Position numbers and translations under genes: made by a program. A stretch of DNA of 12,709 nucleotides, from NCBI GenBank assembly GCA_002338445.1, contig DDII01000063.1, positions 14,046-26,754 on the forward strand. Reading direction: 5' to 3'. Under the pieces are notes generated by a model, which saw only the letters and a program-made list of their open reading frames with translations, made no database searches and was not told where the DNA came from. This document shows positions 6,800 through 12,709 of the stretch, piece by piece. The stretch's first letter is position 1, and every line of letters begins with the position of its first letter. Origin of the DNA: Cellvibrionales bacterium UBA1854. GTDB lineage: Bacteria; Pseudomonadota; Gammaproteobacteria; Pseudomonadales; Porticoccaceae.

Positions 6800-7384
6800 A
6801 TGCAAAATGTGACGATTACTGAGGCGGCTCAGGAGTATTTAGCAAGTTTGCTAGAAAAACAGGATTGTGCAGACATAGGTATAAGGATGTTCATCAGTGA
6901 TCCTGGAACGCCCAAGGCGGAGACGTGTATCGCTTACAGTCGACCGGGTGAGCATAATGAAGATGACCTTGTGGTCGAATATGGGGCGTTTAATGCTTAT
7001 TTTGAACAGCGAAGTATTCCATTTTTAGAGGATGCCAAGGTAGATTATTCAGCCGATAAATTTGGTGGTCAACTAACTATCAGGGCGCCCAATTCCCGTC
7101 TGCCCAATGTCAGTGATGATAGTCCCGTTGAAGATCGAGTTAATTATCTACTATACAGCGAGATTAATCCCAGTTTAGCTGCCCATGGAGGCGAAGTATC
7201 ACTCGAGAAAATAGATGATGGGTTTGCGGTGTTAAGGTTTGGCGGAGGTTGTCAAGGGTGTGCAGCAGTTGATTTGACGCTCAAGGAAGGTGTTGAAAAG
7301 AATTTGTTAGAAAAGATACCAGAACTAAAAGGCGTGAGAGACGCTACGGATCACAGTGACAGCACAAATGCCTACTTTAGGTAG
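6800..7384 (+). CDS. nfuA: Fe-S biogenesis protein NfuA, 194 aa
   Basis: A carrier that receives a [4Fe-4S] cluster and hands it to apo-enzymes; aconitases are known targets. From ATG 6800 the start MQNVTITEAAQEYL aligns with the E. coli N-terminus. GGGAA (6789-6793) lies 6 nt upstream, whereas a longer start at 6782 has no ribosome site. Residues 1-95 are a degenerate A-type carrier domain (ISDPGTPKAETCIAY, then PFLEDAKVDY and FGGQLTIRAPN) with only part of the canonical Cys set, as is usual in NfuA. The C-terminal Nfu domain reads INPSLAAHGGEVSL, then FGGGCQGC with cluster ligands Cys151 and Cys154, then LKEGVEK and ELKGVRDATDH. Full length, no damage. The gene converges on acnB with 31 nt between the stops. 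Confidence 0.97.
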   Translation: MQNVTITEAAQEYLASLLEKQDCADIGIRMFISDPGTPKAETCIAYSRPGEHNEDDLVVEYGAFNAYFEQRSIPFLEDAKVDYSADKFGGQLTIRAPNSRLPNVSDDSPVEDRVNYLLYSEINPSLAAHGGEVSLEKIDDGFAVLRFGGGCQGCAAVDLTLKEGVEKNLLEKIPELKGVRDATDHSDSTNAYFR

Positions 7385-7415
7385 TGTTTCTTCCCTCGAC
7401 GTAATATTTTGATCT

Positions 7416-10022
7416 TCACACTGTTACGATTTGATTAGCCGCGATGAGTTGTCCTTTAGCAGCGGCTTTTTGGAAAGACTCAATTTGATTAAAGTTCATG
7501 TAATTGTAGATTTCCTCTGCCATCGGGTCGATTTGAGATGCGAAAGTGAAATATTCTGCGGGTGTTGGTATCCGTCCCAAGATACCTCCAATTGACGCTA
7601 ATTCAGCAGACGTAAGGTACACGTTTGCGCCATCGCCAAGACGATTGGGAAAGTTACGCGTCGATGTTGAGAGTACGGTTGCTCCCGCTAAAACTCGAGC
7701 TTGATTGCCCATACACAATGAGCATCCCGGCATTTCGGTGCGGGCGCCGACCTTCCCAAAAATATTATAGTAACCTTCTTGCATAAGGGTATGCGCGTCC
7801 ATCCTTGTTGGTGGACATATCCAGAACCTAGATTTCACCTCTGCAGCGTTGTCAAGCAACTTGCCCGTTGCTCTAAAGTGTCCTATATTCGTCATGCAAG
7901 ACCCGATAAAAATCTCGTCAACACTGTCGCCCGCTACGTCAGATAAGAGTCGAGCATCATCTGGGTCATTTGGGCAGCAGACTATTGGCTCTTTGATCTC
8001 AGATAAATTAATTTCAATAACGCTAGTGTACTCCGCGTTGTCATCAGCTTTCAGGAGAGTTGGATTTTTTACCCATTCTTCCATTTTTTGAACTCGTCGC
8101 TCAAGAGTTCTTACGTCCCCATAACCCTCGGATATCATCCAGCGAAGAAGTACCACATTTGATCTTAAGTATTCTGTAACAGATTTCTCGCTTAATGAAA
8201 TTGTGCAACCTGCTGCGGATCGTTCGGCGGACGCATCGGAAAGCTCAAATGCTTGCTCTACCGTAAGCGATTCTAAACCTTCAATTTCTAAAATTCTGCC
8301 AGAAAAAATATTCTTTTTCCCTTTTTTATCCACGGTAAGGAGGCCTTCTTGGATTGCATAGTAAGGAATCGCATGCACCAGATCTCTTAATGTTATTCCC
8401 GGTTGCATCACACCTTTAAAACGCACGAGAACTGATTCTGGCATATCTAGAGGCATCACACCGGTTGCAGCGGCAAAGGCAACGAGGCCTGAACCTCCTG
8501 GGAAAGAGATGCCCATTGGAAATCGTGTGTGAGAGTCTCCGCCAGTTCCAACCGTATCTGGCAGTAACATCCGATTTAACCAGCTGTGGATGATGCCATC
8601 GCCAGGTCGGAGCGAGACACCTCCTCTGTTAATAATAAAATCAGGCAGAGTATGTTGTGTATCGATATCAACGGGTTTTGGATAGGCGGCGGTGTGGCAA
8701 AATGACTGCATTACTAGATCACTAGAAAATCCAAGACAAGCAAGATCTTTCAGTTCATCTCGTGTCATTGGACCCGTGGTATCCTGAGAACCGACCGTAG
8801 TCATTTTAGGCTCACAATAAGTTCCTGGTCGCACCCCTTTAGCGCCACATGCTTTGCCAACAATTTTTTGGGCTAGTGTGTATCCTTGTCTGGTATATTG
8901 AGTCTCTGTGGGTTTTCTAAAAACGTCAGATATTGGGAGCTTTAAGTATTCCCTCGCACTTTGGGTGAGACCCCTGCCTATTATTAAGTTAATCCTGCCC
9001 TGTGCCCGCACTTCATCAAGAATTACCTCTGATTTGTGTTCGAATTGGGCCAGTAGATCACCATTTTCATTTAAAATTTTACCCTCATATGGACGAATTT
9101 CAATGATATCTCCATAATGTATGTTGTCCACTGGCGCCTCTATTGCTAGTGCCCCCGCGTCTTCCATGGTATTAAAGAAAATAGGAGCGATTTTACTTCC
9201 TATGCAGATTCCACCTGATCGCTTATTGGGCACTCCAGCCATATCATCCCCAAAAAACCAGAGCATAGAATTTGTCGCAGATTTTCTGGATGACCCTGTT
9301 CCAACTACATCGCCCACAAACGCGACGGGAAGTCCTTTGTTGAGGATTTCTTGTATTTGTGACAACGGACCGGTTTCCCCGGGTTCATCTGGATTTAATC
9401 CATCACGCGGCATCTTATACATAGCGCGTGCATGAAGCGGAATGTCTGGCCGAGACCACGCGTCTTGCGCTGGGGACAAATCATCAGTGTTAGTTTCTCC
9501 AACACATTTAAACACCACGGCTTTTAGGCTCTTAGGTAAGGGTTTTTTGCTTGTGAACCATTCAGCGTTAGCCCAAGACTGTATTACTTCCGCAGCATAA
9601 ATATTTCCTCGGTCTGCTTTAGATGCTACATCATGGAAGGCATCGAAAATCAACAATGTTGACTTTAATTGTTCAGCGGCAAGTTCAGCTAACTGGTTAT
9701 CGTCCAAGAGATTGATCAGCGTTGCAACGTTATAACCCCCATGCATTTGGCCTAAAAGGATTACCGATTGCTCTCGGCCGATAATTGGACAAATTGTCTT
9801 TCCCTGGGCTATTGCAGTAAGAAATCCAGCTTTGACATAAGCAGATTCGTCAACCCCGGGCGGAACGCGGTTAGTGATGAGATCAATTAGATAATCTTCT
9901 TCCCCGGCAGGCGGATTTTTTAGTAATTCTGTTAATTGAGATGTCCATTCAGGGCTAAGCGGTTTCGGAGGAATACCCAGTCTTTGTCTTTCTTGAATGT
10001 GTGCACGGTAAGCTTCTAACAA
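7416..10022 (-). CDS. acnB: Aconitate hydratase B (bifunctional aconitase 2 / 2-methylisocitrate dehydratase)
   Basis: Isomerises citrate to isocitrate through cis-aconitate in the TCA cycle; AcnB also serves the methylcitrate cycle in many bacteria. At 868 residues it matches the family length. Order of parts: the N-terminal HEAT-like domain (1-160, opening MLEAYRAHIQERQ), the swivel domain (about 165-370, with ETNTDDLSPA and GDVVGTGSSRKSATNS), then the catalytic domains (RACG-like KACGAKGVRPG at 390-400, GSQDTTGPMTRDELKDLACLGFS, GGDSHTRFP at 494-502). The [4Fe-4S] ligands are Cys709 (IGSCMTNIGHF), Cys767 and Cys770 (PGCSLCMGN). The start codon is TTG, with AAGAGGT 7 nt upstream. The family start MLEEYR and the absence of a nearby ATG support it. 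Apo-AcnB binds mRNA in E. coli; whether this one does is unknown. Confidence 0.98.
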   Translation of the reverse strand: MLEAYRAHIQERQRLGIPPKPLSPEWTSQLTELLKNPPAGEEDYLIDLITNRVPPGVDESAYVKAGFLTAIAQGKTICPIIGREQSVILLGQMHGGYNVATLINLLDDNQLAELAAEQLKSTLLIFDAFHDVASKADRGNIYAAEVIQSWANAEWFTSKKPLPKSLKAVVFKCVGETNTDDLSPAQDAWSRPDIPLHARAMYKMPRDGLNPDEPGETGPLSQIQEILNKGLPVAFVGDVVGTGSSRKSATNSMLWFFGDDMAGVPNKRSGGICIGSKIAPIFFNTMEDAGALAIEAPVDNIHYGDIIEIRPYEGKILNENGDLLAQFEHKSEVILDEVRAQGRINLIIGRGLTQSAREYLKLPISDVFRKPTETQYTRQGYTLAQKIVGKACGAKGVRPGTYCEPKMTTVGSQDTTGPMTRDELKDLACLGFSSDLVMQSFCHTAAYPKPVDIDTQHTLPDFIINRGGVSLRPGDGIIHSWLNRMLLPDTVGTGGDSHTRFPMGISFPGGSGLVAFAAATGVMPLDMPESVLVRFKGVMQPGITLRDLVHAIPYYAIQEGLLTVDKKGKKNIFSGRILEIEGLESLTVEQAFELSDASAERSAAGCTISLSEKSVTEYLRSNVVLLRWMISEGYGDVRTLERRVQKMEEWVKNPTLLKADDNAEYTSVIEINLSEIKEPIVCCPNDPDDARLLSDVAGDSVDEIFIGSCMTNIGHFRATGKLLDNAAEVKSRFWICPPTRMDAHTLMQEGYYNIFGKVGARTEMPGCSLCMGNQARVLAGATVLSTSTRNFPNRLGDGANVYLTSAELASIGGILGRIPTPAEYFTFASQIDPMAEEIYNYMNFNQIESFQKAAAKGQLIAANQIVTV

Positions 10023-10029
10023 AACAGTG

Positions 10030-10036
10030 ACCTCTT
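10030..10036 (-). promoter_or_regulatory. Ribosome binding site for acnB, supporting the TTG start
   Basis: AAGAGGT on the minus strand, 7 nt before TTG (10022-10020). The spacing is ideal and no ATG lies in frame nearby, so TTG initiation is the best reading. Confidence 0.7.
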
Positions 10037-10094
10037 ATCTGTTAAAGGTGGTAGGAATAACACGAGACTGACGTTGTGGCAAATGCAGCCCAAA

Positions 10095-10121
10095 ATTATA
10101 TCTAATCTTTCTTTTGGTTAA
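10095..10121 (-). promoter_or_regulatory. Candidate acnB promoter
   Basis: On the minus strand, TTAACC (complement of 10116-10121) stands 15 nt before a perfect TATAAT (complement of 10095-10100). The spacer is shorter than the ideal. It would give a leader of about 65 nt ahead of the TTG start. A second pair, TTGCCA-17-TATTCC, lies closer to the gene and is also possible. Confidence 0.35.
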
Positions 10122-10291
10122 CAGAGCCTTATGGGTATTGTCATTTAAATAATGTTCCTTAATAGTTTTAAATTGTATTTTGCTTAGAATATTTATCTTA
10201 ATTAAAATTTCGCTCTCAAATTTATTAAGTTTTTCTCCGCCGAGCTTACCAGATTGCACTAATGGAATACATGATGCATCTGGTATCGAAC

Positions 10292-10327
10292 TTTTTGTGA
10301 ACTACTTTATGTTACACTTTTTTGTGA
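10292..10327 (+). repeat. Direct repeat TTTTTGTGA (two copies)
   Basis: TTTTTGTGA occurs at 10292-10300 and again at 10319-10327, 27 nt apart start to start, upstream of miaE. Each contains a CRP-like half site (TGTGA), but no TCACA partner follows at the right distance. It could be a binding site for a regulator or chance in T-rich sequence. Confidence 0.25.
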
Positions 10328-10408
10328 TTATCCCATTTTGCAGCGAGAAAATAACTACAACTTTGATAGGATATCATCAACAAATTCGCAACATGTTTTG
10401 AGGGTTAT

Positions 10409-11035
10409 ATGTTAGCAGAGCTATCAGAAATATTGACTTTTTTACCCTGTGCCACGCCGGAGGCATGGGTCGCCAACGCATTAGAAAACCAGGACCTTCT
10501 CTTGATAGATCATGCTAATTGTGAAAAAAAAGCTGCTATGAATGCGATTCAACTCACTTTTCGCCATAACAGCAACTTTGCTTTCCTAAACAAAATGTCT
10601 CGTCTCGCCCGGGAAGAAATGCGGCATTTCGAACAAGTTATTGCAATCATGGAAAAGCGAAAGATAACTTACCGGCATCTGTCTGCATCTCGGTATGCAT
10701 CTAACTTGCACAAATTGATTCGAGATGGGCAAAAAGAGAGGTTGGTGGATATGCTCATTATAGGTGCTTATATAGAAGCGCGCTCGTGTGAGCGATTCGC
10801 GAGAATTGCATCTGAACTCGATGAAGAGTTGTGTAAATTTTACTCGTCACTGCTGAAATCAGAGGCGCGTCATTACAAAGACTACCTTGCGTTGGCGAGG
10901 CAGGTGACGTGTGAATCGATGTTGAATGAAAGAATTAATACTTTTGGATCCCTCGAACGAGAGATAATTGAGTCTCCGGACCATGAGTTTCGGTTTCACT
11001 CAGGTCCTGTTCCAACTCGATCAAGCTTGCTTTGA
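10409..11035 (+). CDS. miaE: tRNA-(ms2io6A)-hydroxylase MiaE
   Basis: A diiron, oxygen-dependent hydroxylase that converts ms2i6A at position 37 of tRNAs reading UNN codons to ms2io6A, after MiaA and MiaB. The protein is 208 aa with the ferritin-like four-helix pattern: LLIDHANCEKKAA (Glu39), LAREEMRHFEQV (Glu70 and His73), GAYIEARSCERF (Glu123), and SLLKSEARHYKDYL (Glu152 and His155). Together these give two ExxH motifs and two further Glu, a full ligand set. The signature KMSRLAREE and ASRYA segments match the family closely. GAGGG (10400-10404) sits 4 nt before the ATG. It is divergent from acnB and convergent with gltA (88 nt between stops). Length and motifs show no damage. Confidence 0.96.
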   Translation: MLAELSEILTFLPCATPEAWVANALENQDLLLIDHANCEKKAAMNAIQLTFRHNSNFAFLNKMSRLAREEMRHFEQVIAIMEKRKITYRHLSASRYASNLHKLIRDGQKERLVDMLIIGAYIEARSCERFARIASELDEELCKFYSSLLKSEARHYKDYLALARQVTCESMLNERINTFGSLEREIIESPDHEFRFHSGPVPTRSSLL

Positions 11036-11123
11036 TGCTCGTAACTTGAATGCCTCAAACAAAGTCGCTTTAAAATGACTGTGTCGATTAAAACTATCTT
11101 GCTTAAAATATGTTGTTACTTCA

Positions 11124-12401
11124 CTAGGAGTCGGGAAATTCTTGGGTTCTAGCGCCCGTGTAAAGTTGCCTCGGTCTGCCTATTCTATAAGGATTGCTGA
11201 TCATTTCATTCCAGTGAGAAATCCAACCAACCGTTCGTCCAGTTGCAAATATTACAGTAAACATCTCAACTGGTATCCCAAGTGCTTTGAGGATTATACC
11301 CGAGTAAAAGTCGACATTTGGATATAGTTTTTTCTCGACGAAATAATCATCCTCTAAGGCTATCTGTTCAAGCTTTTTGGCGAGCTTAAATAGGGGATCA
11401 TTCTCCAGACCTAGGACAGATAGCACCTCATCACAGCTCTCTCTCATAACGGTTGCTCGAGGATCATAATTTTTGTATACCCTATGACCGAACCCCATTA
11501 GACGGAATGGGTCCTGTTTGTCTTTTGCTCGCTTTAGATATTGCGGGATATTTTTTTCGTCGCCTATTTCATTAAGCATGTTGAGAACAGCTTCATTAGC
11601 CCCACCATGAGCTGGACCCCAAAGCGCGGCTATGCCCGCCGCTATACATGCAAAAGGATTGGCTCCTGACGATCCAGCTAATCTGACCGTTGAAGTCGAT
11701 GCATTTTGTTCATGATCTGCGTGCAGAAGGAATATTCGATCCATTGCCTTTGTCAAGGCTGGATGAACTTTGTACTCTTCACATGGTGTTCCGAACATCA
11801 TATGTAAAAAGTTCTCCGCATAAGATAATGAATTGTCCGGGTACACATAAGGTTGGCCTATGTAATGCTTGTGGCACATTGCAGCCATTGTTGGCATCTT
11901 GGCTATTAACCGATGAGCTGAAATTGTTCTTTGTTGTTGATCGGTTATATCTAGCGAATCATGATAAAAAGAGGACATTGCGCCTACCAAGCCGCACAGC
12001 ATAGCCATTGGATGGGCATCATAGCGAAACCCGCTAATGAAAAGCTCAATTGATCGATTGACCATGGTGTGGTAACGGATTGTTCGTTCAAAATCTACCT
12101 TCTGCTCGGCGGTTGGTAAACTCCCTTCAAAAAGTAGGTAGCAGACCTCAAGGTAATCAGATTTTTCAGCCAAAATCTCAATGGGATATCCGCGGTGTAA
12201 CAGGATGCCCCTTTCGCCATCAATATAGGTGATGTCAGACTGGCACGCAGCAGTGGAGGAAAATCCTGGATCATATGTAAATAGCCCATTACCACCGAGT
12301 TGTCCAATGTCAATCACGTCGTATCCCAATGAACCCTCGAGTATTGGCAGCTCAATTACCGCCTTCCCATCAACAGAAAGTTTTGCGGATCGTTTTGTCA
12401 T
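11124..12401 (-). CDS. gltA: Citrate synthase, type I hexameric form
   Basis: Condenses acetyl-CoA and oxaloacetate to citrate, the entry step of the TCA cycle. From ATG 12401 the protein has 425 residues, close to E. coli GltA (427), and begins MTKRSAKLSVDGKAVIELP as in that family. Catalytic residues are in place: His265 in LWGPAHGGAN, His306 in MGFGHRVYK and Asp364 in NVDFYSG. The N-terminal beta domain with TYDPGFSSTAAC and LLHRGYPI is typical of the large Gram-negative type that is inhibited by NADH. The frame also opens at 12416 (MEMRC), but GGAG (complement of 12411-12414) lies 9 nt before ATG 12401 and nothing suitable precedes the outer ATG. A strong promoter lies about 50 nt upstream. 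The gene is convergent with miaE. Confidence 0.98.
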   Translation of the reverse strand: MTKRSAKLSVDGKAVIELPILEGSLGYDVIDIGQLGGNGLFTYDPGFSSTAACQSDITYIDGERGILLHRGYPIEILAEKSDYLEVCYLLFEGSLPTAEQKVDFERTIRYHTMVNRSIELFISGFRYDAHPMAMLCGLVGAMSSFYHDSLDITDQQQRTISAHRLIAKMPTMAAMCHKHYIGQPYVYPDNSLSYAENFLHMMFGTPCEEYKVHPALTKAMDRIFLLHADHEQNASTSTVRLAGSSGANPFACIAAGIAALWGPAHGGANEAVLNMLNEIGDEKNIPQYLKRAKDKQDPFRLMGFGHRVYKNYDPRATVMRESCDEVLSVLGLENDPLFKLAKKLEQIALEDDYFVEKKLYPNVDFYSGIILKALGIPVEMFTVIFATGRTVGWISHWNEMISNPYRIGRPRQLYTGARTQEFPDS

Positions 12402-12453
12402 ACATCTCATCTCCATCTACAGTTAAGCTTTGTTTTGATTAGCCAGTGTAACA

Positions 12454-12481
12454 ACTATAGATCGTACGATTGGATTGTCAA
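12454..12481 (-). promoter_or_regulatory. gltA promoter, sigma-70 type
   Basis: On the minus strand, a perfect TTGACA (complement of 12476-12481) is followed by a 16-nt spacer and TATAGT (complement of 12454-12459), which matches 5 of 6. The transcription start would be near 12447, giving a leader of about 46 nt. The spacer contains the 10-bp perfect palindrome ATCGTACGAT (12461-12470). Confidence 0.75.
12461..12470. promoter_or_regulatory. Palindrome in the gltA promoter spacer, possible operator
   Basis: ATCGTACGAT is a perfect 10-bp palindrome lying between the -35 and -10 of the gltA promoter. A protein bound here would block RNA polymerase. The symmetry does not extend further, and no regulator is suggested by the sequence alone. 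Confidence 0.35.
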
Positions 12482-12524
12482 CTGGGGTACATTTTTTCGT
12501 CGTTGTTATTTGGAGTAGCATTTT

Positions 12525-12608
12525 ATGCGTATGATTAATTTTATTACCCTGCTGAGGTACAGATTATTTTTTATATTGGCATCTACGAGGATAGTGAATC
12601 AGTTGTAA
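12525..12608 (+). CDS. Possible 27-aa hydrophobic leader peptide
   Basis: ATG 12525 opens a frame of 27 codons ending at TAA 12606-12608. GGAG (12512-12515) lies 9 nt upstream. The peptide is hydrophobic and basic (MRMINFITLLRYRLFFILA and on), resembling a short membrane helix. It lies in the region upstream of gltA, before the outward promoter at 12658. Frames this short occur by chance, so the ribosome site and composition are the only support. Confidence 0.2.
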   Translation: MRMINFITLLRYRLFFILASTRIVNQL

Positions 12609-12657
12609 TTTTAGGTAATTGAAATCTTCCAAAGTCCCAACTATACTCGGCGCACAT

Positions 12658-12685
12658 TTGGAAAGTAGATTCAGATGGGTATAAT
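12658..12685 (+). promoter_or_regulatory. Outward sigma-70 promoter at the right edge
   Basis: TTGGAA (12658-12663), a 16-nt spacer and a perfect TATAAT (12680-12685). It reads out of the window, away from gltA. In many gammaproteobacteria the divergent neighbour of gltA is sdhCDAB, which would make this the succinate dehydrogenase promoter, but no such gene is visible here. Confidence 0.6.
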
Positions 12686-12702
12686 CCGCCCAGATAAGGC
12701 GG
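12686..12702. repeat. Inverted repeat CCGCC/GGCGG at the predicted transcription start
   Basis: CCGCC (12686-12690) and GGCGG (12698-12702) are complementary around a 7-nt loop, directly after the TATAAT at 12680-12685. It spans the expected start of transcription. It could be an operator or a hairpin near the 5' end of the transcript. Confidence 0.35.
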
Positions 12703-12709
12703 CACACTT

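Larger units (their letters stand above)
10023..10408. other. Divergent intergenic region between acnB and miaE
   Basis: This 386-nt stretch is very AT-rich in 10135-10235. Two overlapping frames of about 74 codons exist (10035-10259 minus, opening at GTG; 10180-10401 plus), but neither has a ribosome site or recognisable content, so I treat it as non-coding. It holds a TATAAT on the acnB strand (10095-10100), an alternative TTGCCA-17-TATTCC pair on the same strand (10054-10082), and a direct repeat of TTTTTGTGA on the miaE side. Confidence 0.5.

Noticed and set aside
9121..9435. 104-codon plus-strand frame inside acnB
   Set aside because: Antisense shadow of a highly conserved gene.
10035..10259. 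74-codon minus-strand frame upstream of acnB (GTG start), overlapping a 73-codon plus-strand frame at 10180-10401
   Set aside because: No ribosome site, Lys/Ile/Asn-rich content as expected from AT-rich non-coding DNA, no recognisable domain, and the two frames exclude each other over 80 nt.
11036..11123. Search for a shared terminator between miaE and gltA
   Set aside because: Only short imperfect complementarity (GTC/GAC) with AT-rich sequence; no convincing stem.
11690..12004. 104-codon plus-strand frame inside gltA
   Set aside because: Antisense shadow of a highly conserved gene.

Overview
The window looks like a stretch of chromosome from a gammaproteobacterium, probably a free-living, perhaps marine, heterotroph with an AT-leaning genome. 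The basis is strong similarity by eye to the E. coli forms of AcnB, type I citrate synthase (GltA), NfuA and MiaE, together with ordinary Shine-Dalgarno sites. The species cannot be fixed from the sequence alone. I see no rRNA, tRNA, transposase, CRISPR array or phage gene.

Layout. Left part (1-2527): the 3' end of a rhodanese-domain gene, a 51-aa single-pass membrane protein, two small exported Cys-containing proteins of unknown function facing each other (590-991 + and 1013-1363 -), and an unusual 290-aa protein with a single C-terminal membrane anchor (1655-2527 +). None of the last four has a family I recognise, and this is the least explained part of the window. Middle part (2879-7384, all +): a secreted or lipid-anchored type-B carboxylesterase preceded by a perfect CRP-type palindrome, a long-form (DmdC/AcdA-like) acyl-CoA dehydrogenase, and the Fe-S carrier nfuA. 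Right part (7416-12401): acnB on the - strand from a TTG start, miaE on the +, gltA on the -. The region beyond gltA carries a strong-looking outward promoter at the window edge, where many gammaproteobacteria have sdhCDAB.

How the genes fit together. GltA makes citrate and AcnB isomerises it to isocitrate, so the right part is the entry of the TCA cycle. NfuA delivers [4Fe-4S] clusters, and aconitase is a classic recipient. MiaE hydroxylates a tRNA base whose methylthio group is added by MiaB, itself a Fe-S enzyme. MiaE has been linked in Salmonella to growth on TCA dicarboxylates, so its position between acnB and gltA may be meaningful. The esterase and acyl-CoA dehydrogenase could feed acyl groups from ester hydrolysis and beta-oxidation into acetyl-CoA for GltA, but this is inference from adjacency.

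Several starts are corrected inward from the longest ORF because a good ribosome binding site sits before an internal ATG (1363, 2879, 4881, 6800, 12401).
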